The translations under genes were made by a program, and so were the position numbers. Shown here one piece after another: positions 7,503 through 14,048 of a stretch of 19,358 bases of DNA. Position 1 is the stretch's first letter; each line of letters starts with the position of its first letter. The notes under the pieces are model-generated. The model saw only the letters and a list, made by a program, of their open reading frames with translations, was not told the origin of the DNA and searched no databases. The stretch comes from DASWRT01 sp036403035. Its GTDB lineage: Bacteria; Pseudomonadota; Alphaproteobacteria; ATCC43930; CGMCC-115725. The DNA lies in assembly GCA_036403035.1 (NCBI GenBank), contig DASWRT010000368.1, positions 1 through 19,358 of the forward strand, read 5' to 3'.

Positions 7503-7847
7503 TTACCTCGATAACCCCGGCGCCAATCCGTGCCGCCCGAGCAACGCGCCGAGCACGAGAAGGGCACGAAGGTAGCGCTCCTGTGCGTCCGCCGGGGGCG
7601 GCCGGGCAGTCCGCTGCGACGACGTTCCCGCCGTAGGGGCGGCGCCGGGCGGACCGCCGCTCTCAACTTGTTCCGCCACCACGGATTGCGGCCTTTGCGC
7701 CGGCCACCACATCCACGGATAGGAGGCGGCGCCGATCGCGGCGGCGGTTACCCCGGCAGCCGCCGCTACACGGATGCGGCCGGGGCGCAGCCGGCCGGTA
7801 AGCCTCCGCGACCGGCTAGGCGTTGCGCAGCGCCGCTTCCAGGTCAC
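7503..7847 (-). CDS. doubtful small membrane-anchored protein overlapping the response regulator end
   Basis: A 114-residue frame that would start at GTG 7847 and overlap the 3' end of the response regulator by 32 bases in another frame. I do not recognise a family. Visible features: a basic N-terminus (KRR, RSRR, RPGRIR, residues 4-26), one hydrophobic stretch (27-47, VAAAAGVTAAAIGAASYPWMWW), a Gly/Pro/Ala/Thr-rich spacer (63-87) and a short amphipathic helix (DAQERYLRALLVLGALLGRH). The pattern fits an N-in, C-out single-pass anchor. No ATG is available except inside the hydrophobic stretch, and the ribosome site is weak. It may be a chance frame in GC-rich DNA. The region 7424-7815 holds nothing else apart from the clpA terminator. 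Confidence 0.3.
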   Translation of the reverse strand: MTWKRRCATPSRSRRLTGRLRPGRIRVAAAAGVTAAAIGAASYPWMWWPAQRPQSVVAEQVESGGPPGAAPTAGTSSQRTARPPPADAQERYLRALLVLGALLGRHGLAPGLSR

Positions 7848-8163
7848 GCAGCCGCCATGGCTTCGGAAGGAACACCGCGTCGCCCGTCCCGGCGCCGGCC
7901 GCCAACCCCGAGGTGAGCACGATGCGGAGATGCGGCCGCATCTGCCGCGCCGTCTCGGCAAGCTCGACGCCGCTCATGCAGGGCATGCAGAGGTCGGTGA
8001 GCAGCACGCTGATGTCCGGCTCGCCGGAGAGGATGGCCAGCGCGTGCCGGCCGTCGCCCGCCTCGATCGGCTCGAAGCCGAGTTCGGCGAGGTAGTTGGC
8101 GGCAAGCTCACGGGTGGGCGGGTCGTCATCGGCAACGAGCGCGAGCGGACGGCGGCATGTCAT
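7816..8163 (-). CDS. single-domain response regulator (receiver only)
   Basis: 115 residues that consist entirely of a CheY-like receiver: acidic pocket ADDD (11-14), phosphoacceptor D57 in LLTDLCMP, switch T84 in IVLTSG and invariant K101 in LPKPW. There is no output domain, so it must act by protein contact or as a phosphorelay shuttle. FLPKPW rather than a CheY-type LVKPF ending resembles receivers found attached to hybrid histidine kinases. No kinase gene is in the window. The start has GGAG about 9 bases upstream. It lies 85 bases downstream of the membrane SPOR protein gene on the same strand and could be read from the same transcript. Confidence 0.9.
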   Translation of the reverse strand: MTCRRPLALVADDDPPTRELAANYLAELGFEPIEAGDGRHALAILSGEPDISVLLTDLCMPCMSGVELAETARQMRPHLRIVLTSGLAAGAGTGDAVFLPKPWRLRDLEAALRNA

Positions 8164-8248
8164 GGGAAGGCTCCGGCATCGAGAGGCGGAGGAGCGGCAG
8201 CACCGGGGGCGGCGAGAGCGGCTGTGCCGCCTCGCCGCGAGCGCGACG

Positions 8249-9178
8249 CTAACGAGGGCTGACGGTCAGGCAGGCGACGTCATGGCGTTTCAGCGCATTG
8301 CAGAGCCGGTCGGCGCCGCCGCGGTCGTGGAACCCGCCCGCTTGCACGCGGAACACCGGACCCGCGCCGTCGAGTACCGCCCGCGACGTCGTCGGCCTGA
8401 GGCTTCCGAGCAGGTCGGGGTGAGCCTGCTTCAGCCGGCCCCACGTGTCGTTCGCCGCGGCCTCGCTGCGTACGGCGGCAAGCTGGATGCGCCAGCCGCC
8501 TGCCGCGGTCGCCGGTGCCGCCGCCCGTGGCGCGGGCGCACCGGCCGGCGTCGGCTGCTTGCGCCCGCCGGATGCGCTTGCCGCATGCGTCGCCGCTGCA
8601 GGCTTCGCCCCCGCAGGCTTCACCGACGACTTGCCAGCGGCAGCGGAGGCGGCGGCCGCCGGCTCGCTTGCGGACGGCTCGGTCACCGCCGCTGCCGCGG
8701 CGGCAGTGTCCGCGGCGGCGGCGGCTTGCGCCAGCTCCGGCGTCTGCGTCCACCGCGTCGCGGCCGACAGCGGCATCAGCCCGGTCGTGATCCGCCCCGT
8801 TCCGACGCCGGCATCAAGAACCGCCGCGTTTTTTTCCGTCGGCGGCGGCGATACGCCAAGCGATAGGCCGGTAGCGGGCGCCGTCCTCGGCTGCGGCGGC
8901 GTCAGTTCGATAGGAGCGGCGGCGGTAGCCGCTTGCGGCTCGGCGAGGATCCGCTCGGCCGGTTGCTGCACCGTCGAGAAGTGCGCGGTGAGCGCGGCGG
9001 TGCCATCGTGCTGCGGCAGCGTCGGCGATGAGTCGTGATGGCCGATCGCCGAGAGGGCTGCCGTCGCGGCGCCCGCGATCAGCACGCCGCCGAGGATGTG
9101 ACGGCCGCGCAGCCGCCGGCGGCTGGTGAACAGTCGCCGTCTCGGCGACAACTCCATCGTGTCCTCGAAAGTGCTCAT
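8249..9178 (-). CDS. membrane-anchored SPOR-domain protein
   Basis: 309 residues. A short cytoplasmic N-terminus rich in Arg (12-26) precedes one transmembrane helix (27-46, HILGGVLIAGAATAALSAIG). A long Ala/Pro/Thr/Ser-rich periplasmic linker of low complexity (about 50-226) follows, then a C-terminal SPOR domain (227-309) with its two half-repeats, WRIQLAAVRSEAAANDTWGRL and FRVQAGGFHDRGGADRLCNAL. This is the architecture of FtsN/DedD-type proteins that bind denuded peptidoglycan at the septum. The ATG at 9178 is preferred over an upstream in-frame start because of AGGAG before it and the non-conserved extra 31 residues. It contains Cys-x9-Cys in the SPOR domain. The actual division role is inferred. 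Confidence 0.85.
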   Translation of the reverse strand: MSTFEDTMELSPRRRLFTSRRRLRGRHILGGVLIAGAATAALSAIGHHDSSPTLPQHDGTAALTAHFSTVQQPAERILAEPQAATAAAPIELTPPQPRTAPATGLSLGVSPPPTEKNAAVLDAGVGTGRITTGLMPLSAATRWTQTPELAQAAAAADTAAAAAAVTEPSASEPAAAASAAAGKSSVKPAGAKPAAATHAASASGGRKQPTPAGAPAPRAAAPATAAGGWRIQLAAVRSEAAANDTWGRLKQAHPDLLGSLRPTTSRAVLDGAGPVFRVQAGGFHDRGGADRLCNALKRHDVACLTVSPR

Positions 9179-9286
9179 GGTTTCGCTCCTGGTCGGGTGC
9201 TGAAGGGACCGGACGACATGGTCCGGCCGGTGCGGAGAAAAGAGATGAGACCTGTGGTTCCGGGCCGGCACGCCCCGCCGCGGCGC

Positions 9287-9898
9287 TCACCAGACCCACC
9301 ATGTGCGCGACGTCCTGGTGTCGACATGGACGAAGCCGGCGCCGGGATAGCATCCGATTCCGCCGGCGCCGGCGGCGAACGCGGCACGCCGCAGCGTGCC
9401 GGCGCCGACGCCGGGAATGCGGATGTCCGCCGCCTTGCCCTGAAGATGGAAGCTGTGCTTTGCGGCGCGGCGGCCTTCGCGGCGCAGCCGTGCGTTCGTC
9501 TCGGGCGTGCGGTAGCCGGACATGAGTTCGACCGGCCCGGGGTGGCCGAGGCGCTCGGAAATCCGATGCAGCACGTCGAACAGCGCCGGATCGATCGGAA
9601 CCGTGCGGTCGACGTGATAGTCGCGCATCAGCCAACCGAGATCCGCCGTCGCGTCTTCGATGTACGCCCCGTCGGCCCAATAGACATCGCGGAAGCTTTC
9701 GCCGGTATGCGGGTTGACGACGTGCAGCCGGCGGACGCCTGCGCCGCTGCCGCCCCGAGTTGCCGTCATCGACGCTGACGCCGGGCTCGGCACGGCACCG
9801 GCGGCGGCCATGGCCGCGAGTCCGAGGCCGAGCATCGAGCGGCGGCTTGGACGGGGACCGCTGGCACGGTAATCGTTCTTGGGACCGACGAACCTCAT
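9287..9898 (-). CDS. YcbK/DUF882-family M15-like peptidase, Tat-exported
   Basis: 203 residues. The N-terminus carries a twin-arginine signal, SRRSMLGLGLAAMAAAGAV, with cleavage near ASA (about 41-43). The mature domain matches the DUF882 (YcbK, Peptidase_M15) family: LHVVNPHTGESF at the start, VELMSGYRTPETNARLRR in the middle, then the zinc-site pattern H151-x6-D158 (HLQGKAAD) and H191-x-D193 (FVHVD). This is the LAS metallopeptidase layout of VanY- and D-Ala-D-Ala-type enzymes, so a periplasmic peptidoglycan peptidase is likely; the bond cut is unknown. The start is supported by GAGAGGAG just upstream. It sits between two SPOR genes on the same strand, 108 bases from the next and 144 from the previous, which fits a shared cell-wall task. 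Confidence 0.88.
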   Translation of the reverse strand: MRFVGPKNDYRASGPRPSRRSMLGLGLAAMAAAGAVPSPASASMTATRGGSGAGVRRLHVVNPHTGESFRDVYWADGAYIEDATADLGWLMRDYHVDRTVPIDPALFDVLHRISERLGHPGPVELMSGYRTPETNARLRREGRRAAKHSFHLQGKAADIRIPGVGAGTLRRAAFAAGAGGIGCYPGAGFVHVDTRTSRTWWVW

Positions 9899-10042
9899 GT
9901 TCTCCTCTCATGGCCCCGCCATCCGGCGGGCAAGCCGTTCCCGTCGCCGATGCGCCGGGGAGCATCGGTCGGCCGGTGGTGTCTTCAGGAATGAATGATG
10001 GACGCGGTGCGCGGTGCTGGTGCGCCCGCGCGCCCGCTCCGG

Positions 10043-10516
10043 TCAGGTCCGGCGTATGATCAAACAGGGCACGCGCTCGCGACGAAGCGCGCGGCAGAAG
10101 TCTGCGGCCTCTTGGAGCCGGGCGAACGGCCAGGCTTGGACGTGCCAGACCGCGTCCGCCGCGGCCGGCGCCGCACCGGCAGAAGCGGCGGCGGCCGGCG
10201 GCGTGCCGTCACGGACGAGCGGCGGATCCTCCGCGACGCCGGCGAGCCGGGCAAGCAGCTCGGGGTGGTTCTCGCGCAGCTCGCGCCACCGCCGGCAGGC
10301 CTCCTCCCGGCTGCCGGCCGACACGACGCGGATGCCGAACACCGGCAGCGCGGGCCGTGCGGGCCGTTCCTCCGTTGCGGCCGTGGTATTGGCTCCCGCC
10401 GCCGCGTCTGCGTTGCCGCGATCCGTCGTCCGGCGACCGGCAACGAACGGAAAGTTCGGCGAGGAGGAGAGGGCGCATTCGGGTCGAAGCGATATCGACG
10501 AGACCTGCGGAACCAT
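10043..10516 (-). CDS. short SPOR-like protein without a visible export signal
   Basis: 157 residues from an ATG preceded by GGGAGG; an in-frame start at 10609 would add 31 residues that also lack a signal. The N-terminal 60 residues are Ser/Ala/Thr-rich and probably disordered. The rest aligns by eye with the SPOR domain of the membrane SPOR protein downstream: FGIRVVSAGSREEACRRW, ENHPELLARL and VWHVQAWPFARLQEAADFC match its WRIQLAAVRSEAA, QAHPDLLGSL and VFRVQAGGFHDRGGADRLC. The two half-repeats are separated by an Ala-rich insert (about 100-122). Both cysteines of the Cys-x9-Cys pair are kept (C143 region to VPCLII). No transmembrane helix, Sec or Tat signal is seen, which is odd for a peptidoglycan-binding fold. 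Possible explanations are a non-classical start, a cytoplasmic role or decay. Confidence 0.65.
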   Translation of the reverse strand: MVPQVSSISLRPECALSSSPNFPFVAGRRTTDRGNADAAAGANTTAATEERPARPALPVFGIRVVSAGSREEACRRWRELRENHPELLARLAGVAEDPPLVRDGTPPAAAASAGAAPAAADAVWHVQAWPFARLQEAADFCRALRRERVPCLIIRRT

Positions 10517-11243
10517 CGTGACCTCCCAAATCCTGCGCATTTCGGCGCGTACCGGACCGTCCGCCGTCTCCCTGAAACGGACGGCCGTCCAAAAAGGCAG
10601 CCGGATCATACGAAGTGATTGATTGCTCTAACAAAGCGTCGCAAGTAACTGGAAATAACTAGATTTACGCGCTTCGTGATTCAAAGCTACAGCCGACCGA
10701 ATCGATCTGTCTATCGGTTAAAAAATTGAAAATCGCGATGCAGCGAACCAACCGCGTTCGCTGGTGCCGGAAAAGCACGCGGCGCCGTTGGGTTTCGGTT
10801 GCCGGCGATCACGGCTTGACAACCCGTGTCGGATTTGACGTTCCGCCGGTCCGGCCGCGCTCGATGCGTCGTCAGACGATTCCGCTGATGATGGGGCATG
10901 CGAGCGGCCGGTTTAGGCCGGCGATTCGGGATCCCTGTGCCGTCGACATCGCCGTGAAAGCGTTCGCACGTCGACGGCAGGAACGGCCACGACGACACCA
11001 CTTTCGTCGTTCCGACAGGTTCATGCTTCCGACAGGTTCATGTTAACGTCGCCGCGCCCTGCTGCCATGCGAAGCGGAAAGCATGGACCGGCTTGTCGGC
11101 ATTGGCCGCCGCGACGCACTGACCGGTCTGCGGCAGACGCAGAGCACCTTTCCTTTCCTTCGACGCGGCTGGGATTTCACGGATCGCTGTGCTTCAGTCG
11201 TTAATGAAGAGTTGATACAGGAACAAGCGAAGCGGGAAGCGGC
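10517..11243. other. gene-poor intergenic region
   Basis: About 730 bases with no supportable gene. Frames are short, Arg-rich and without ribosome sites. The first 200 bases are AT-rich (10610-10735) and must contain the promoter of the - strand SPOR/YcbK genes. An imperfect dyad ACCGA/TCGGT lies near 10695-10718. A 17-base tandem repeat is at 11009-11042. The promoter of the molybdopterin subunit gene should be near the right end; a short dyad CTTCA-N8-TGAAG is present about 50 bases before the start, but I see no clean -35/-10. Confidence 0.5.
11009..11042 (+). repeat. 17-base tandem repeat, two units
   Basis: TTCCGACAGGTTCATG occurs at 11010-11025 and again at 11027-11042, a period of 17 with only the spacer base (G or C) differing. 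It ends about 200 bases upstream of the molybdopterin subunit start. Two copies could be an operator pair or a recent slippage duplication. Confidence 0.8.
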
Positions 11244-13622
11244 ATGGACGACGTCCGGAACGATATGAACGAGTGGGCCCTGCGGAAATTCGGTATCGGC
11301 CAGCCGGTGCCCCGCGCCGAGGATCCGACGCTGGTGCGTGGCGAGGGCCGCTACTCCGACGACGTTAACCTCGACGGGCAGGCGCATGCCGTCGTCGTGC
11401 GCAGCACCTACGCCCACGGCGTCATCCGCGGCATCGACGTCGACGCCGCGCGCGGGATGCCGGGAGTCCTTGCGATCTATACGGCCGCCGATCTCGACGC
11501 CGCCGGCTACGGCATGCTGAAGTGCAATGTGCCCTTCACGAACCGCGACGGCTCGCCGATGCGGAAACCGCCGCGGCCGGCCTTCGCGCGCGACCGCGTC
11601 CGCTTCGTCGGCGACCCGCTGGCGATCGTCGTCGCCGAGACCGTGGCGCAGGCGCGCGAGGCGGCCGAGGCGGTGATGCCCGACATCGAGACGCTGCCGG
11701 CGGTCACGTCGGCCCGCGAGGCCGCCGCGCCGGGCGCGCCGCTTCTCTACGACGAGGCGCCGGGGAACGTCGCGCTCGATTACCATTATGGCGACAGCGC
11801 GGAGGTCGACGCGGCGTTCGCGGCGGCGGCGCATGTCGTCCGGCTGCCGCTCGTCAGCAATCGCATCGTCGTCAGCGCGATGGAGCCGCGTTCGGCTGTC
11901 GCCGTCTACGGTCCCGAAGCCGACCGGTGGACGTTCCGTGCCGGCTGCCAGGGCGTGTTCGGATTGCGCAACCAGCTCGCCGACATTCTGGGCGTCCCGC
12001 CCGGGAACGTGCGCGTGCTGACCGGCAATGTCGGCGGCTCGTTCGGCATGAAGGCCGCGGCCTATCCCGAATATGTCGGACTGCTGCACGCCGCCCGCGC
12101 GCTCGGCAGGCCGGTGAAATGGACCGACGACCGCTCCGGCAGCTTCCTGTCGGACTCGCACGGCCGGGGCACCGAGTACGAGGCCGAGCTGGCGCTCGAC
12201 GCGGACGGGAACTTCCTCGCCGTGCGTGTCGCGAGCTACGCCAATGTCGGCGGCTACCTGACGCCGGTGACGCCACTGATGATGACGCTCAACATCGTCA
12301 AGAACGTCGTGAGCGTCTATCGGACGAAGCTGGTCGAGGTCTCGGTGACCTGCGCCTTCACCAACACCAGCCCGGTCGGAGCCTATCGCGGCGCCGGACG
12401 GCCCGAGGGCAACTACATCATGGAGCGGCTGATCGAAGCCGCCGCGGCCGAGACCGGCATCGACAGCGTCGAACTGCGTCGCCGCAACCATATCCGCCCG
12501 GAGGAACTGCCCTACCAGGCGCCGTCCGGCATGAGCTACGACAGCGGCGACTTCACCGCGGTCCTCGACCGCGCGCTGGCTGCCGCCGATTGGGACGGTT
12601 TCGCGCGGCGCCGCGAGGAGAGCCGCGCGCGGGGCCGGCTGCGTGGCCGCGGCATCGGCAGCTATCTTGAGGTGACGGCGCCCGCGAACAAGGAGATGGG
12701 CGGCATCCGTTTCGAGGCCGACGGCACGGTGACCATCATTACCGGGACGCTCGATTACGGCCAGGGCCACGCGACGCCCTTCGCCCAGGTGCTGAGCGAG
12801 CGGCTCGGCGTCCCGTTCGAGCGCATTCGCCTCCTCCAAGGCGACAGCGACGAGCTGCGCGCCGGCGGCGGCACGGGCGGGTCCCGTTCGATCTCGGCCA
12901 GCGGCACGGCGATCGTCGAAGCGAGCGAGCAGGTGATCGAGCGCGGTCGGCAGATCGCCGGCCACGTGCTGGAGGCAGCCGCGGCCGACATCGAGTTCGC
13001 CGCGGGACGCTTCACGATCGCCGGCACCGACCGCTCGATCGGGATCATGGAGCTGGCCGACCGGCTGCGCTCCGGAATAGTCGCGCTGCCGCCCGACCTG
13101 CCGTCGTCGCTGGACGTCGCGCATGTCAGCGACGGGGTGCCGTCGTCCTTCCCGAACGGCTGCCATGTCGCCGAGGTCGAGATCGACCCGGATACCGGAA
13201 TCGTCGAAATCGCCGGTTACGCCTCGGTCAACGATTTCGGAACGCTGGTAAACCCGCTGCTGGTCGAGGGGCAGGTCCATGGCGGCGTCGTGCAGGGCAT
13301 CGGCCAGGCGCTGATGGAGCGGACGGTGTACGACGCGGACGGTCAGCTCCTCACCGGGTCCTACATGGATTACGCCGTGCCGCGCGCCGGCGACGTGCCG
13401 CTGGTGGAATTCGCCAGTCACCCGGTGCCGGCGCGGACCAACCCGCTCGGCGTCAAGGGATGCGGCGAGGCAGGCTGCGCCGGTTCGCTGCCGGCGGTGA
13501 TGAACGCGGTCGCCGACGCGCTGCGCGAGGCGGGCGTGCGGCATATCGACATGCCCGCGACGCCGCTGCGCGTCTGGCAGGCGATCGAGGAGGCGAAGAA
13601 TCAACCGGCATCGGGCCGCTGA
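11244..13622 (+). CDS. xanthine dehydrogenase/CoxL-family molybdopterin-binding subunit, form II
   Basis: 792 residues, the full length of the large subunit of molybdenum hydroxylases. The small a/b hammerhead domain (about 15-130, RAEDPTLVRGEGRYSDDV) is followed by the cofactor-binding domains: GGSFGMK (264-270), AYRGAGR (380-386), GGGTGGSRS (541-549) and GCGEAG (739-744), with E742 the expected catalytic base. AYRGAGR is the form II signature; true CO dehydrogenase (form I) has AYRCSFR with the copper-binding Cys, so CO oxidation is unlikely and the substrate is unknown. The family hydroxylates aldehydes, purines or N-heterocycles. The FAD (CoxM) and 2Fe-2S (CoxS) subunits and maturation genes are absent on both sides. 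The start could instead be ATG 11268, which loses 8 residues. Confidence 0.93.
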   Translation: MDDVRNDMNEWALRKFGIGQPVPRAEDPTLVRGEGRYSDDVNLDGQAHAVVVRSTYAHGVIRGIDVDAARGMPGVLAIYTAADLDAAGYGMLKCNVPFTNRDGSPMRKPPRPAFARDRVRFVGDPLAIVVAETVAQAREAAEAVMPDIETLPAVTSAREAAAPGAPLLYDEAPGNVALDYHYGDSAEVDAAFAAAAHVVRLPLVSNRIVVSAMEPRSAVAVYGPEADRWTFRAGCQGVFGLRNQLADILGVPPGNVRVLTGNVGGSFGMKAAAYPEYVGLLHAARALGRPVKWTDDRSGSFLSDSHGRGTEYEAELALDADGNFLAVRVASYANVGGYLTPVTPLMMTLNIVKNVVSVYRTKLVEVSVTCAFTNTSPVGAYRGAGRPEGNYIMERLIEAAAAETGIDSVELRRRNHIRPEELPYQAPSGMSYDSGDFTAVLDRALAAADWDGFARRREESRARGRLRGRGIGSYLEVTAPANKEMGGIRFEADGTVTIITGTLDYGQGHATPFAQVLSERLGVPFERIRLLQGDSDELRAGGGTGGSRSISASGTAIVEASEQVIERGRQIAGHVLEAAAADIEFAAGRFTIAGTDRSIGIMELADRLRSGIVALPPDLPSSLDVAHVSDGVPSSFPNGCHVAEVEIDPDTGIVEIAGYASVNDFGTLVNPLLVEGQVHGGVVQGIGQALMERTVYDADGQLLTGSYMDYAVPRAGDVPLVEFASHPVPARTNPLGVKGCGEAGCAGSLPAVMNAVADALREAGVRHIDMPATPLRVWQAIEEAKNQPASGR

Positions 13623-13707
13623 GCTTGTCTCGTCGGCCGTCGGCGGAACCCCGCTCAGTGCCGGTCAGTGCGAATTGCACGCGGATTTGGAAACGCTGAC
13701 GCGGGTT

Positions 13708-13796
13708 CCCCCAACCCCTGCCGCAAGGGGGGAAGAGAGAAAAACTGAACGCTTTCATAGCCCTCCCCCCTTGCGGGGGGAGGGGTGGGGTGGGGG
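13708..13796. repeat. palindromic intergenic repeat element
   Basis: Two inverted copies of a G/C-rich motif, each starting CCCCCCTTGCGG: one on the - strand (13732 to 13708) and one on the + strand (13765 to about 13796). The second is itself a perfect hairpin, CCCTCCCCCC (13761-13770) and GGGGGGAGGG (13775-13784), around TTGC. Translated, the motif gives the PPLRGEGWGGG type string often seen in mis-called ORFs of proteobacteria, so this is likely a copy of a dispersed intergenic repeat. The 426-base gap 13623-14048 otherwise holds only the promoter region of the MFS gene. Confidence 0.75.
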
Positions 13797-13954
13797 ACTC
13801 GGCGCGCTGCCGAACTGCCCGTTGCAGGTTCGATCGCAACCGGCGCTGGCGGTAAAACGGGTACGTCGCAAAGCGCCGCCGCCGGCCGGTCGCGGCGCTG
13901 GCTGTCTTTCTCTCGCGATGCTCGTGACGAGCGCTCCGCGGGATTTATAATGAA

Positions 13955-13982
13955 CTGACATGATCTAAAAACCAGATATTAT
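13955..13982 (+). promoter_or_regulatory. candidate sigma70-type promoter of the MFS gene
   Basis: CTGACA (13955-13960), a 16-base spacer and TATTAT (13977-13982) in a sharply AT-rich stretch, placing transcription start near 13990. Confidence 0.4.
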
Positions 13983-13991
13983 CGATCACTT

Positions 13992-14012
13992 AAAACCATT
14001 GTTCGTGGTTTT
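13992..14012. promoter_or_regulatory. dyad, candidate operator for the MFS/nitronate monooxygenase genes
   Basis: AAAACCA (13992-13998) and TGGTTTT (14006-14012) form a perfect 7-base dyad with a 7-base centre, directly at or just after the expected transcription start and 36 bases before the ATG. That is a repressor-like position. No regulator gene is adjacent. Confidence 0.4.
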
Positions 14013-14048
14013 CACCTTAACATAACTTACCCAAATGATGGAGGTGTG

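Noticed and set aside
5018..7666. 882-residue open frame on the - strand covering all of clpA
   Set aside because: It is an antisense shadow of a GC-rich gene: composition is Arg/Leu/Val/Asp-rich with no recognisable domain, while the + strand frame is a complete, motif-perfect ClpA.
11083..11268. 61-residue + strand frame upstream of the molybdopterin subunit
   Set aside because: No ribosome site, no similarity I recognise, and it overlaps the start of the real gene in another frame.
11043..13604. 853-residue open frame on the - strand opposite the molybdopterin subunit
   Set aside because: Same shadow effect; it is Arg/His/Asp-rich low-information protein and overlaps a gene with all family motifs intact.
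11244..13622. Aerobic carbon monoxide dehydrogenase large subunit
   Set aside because: The active-site loop reads AYRGAGR rather than AYRCSFR, so the copper-binding Cys of true CO dehydrogenase is missing.
13708..13796. CRISPR-like repeat
   Set aside because: Only two inverted copies with no regular spacers and no cas gene in the window.
13675..13950. 91-residue + strand frame containing PPPLRGEGWGGG
   Set aside because: This string is the translation of a palindromic intergenic repeat, not a protein.
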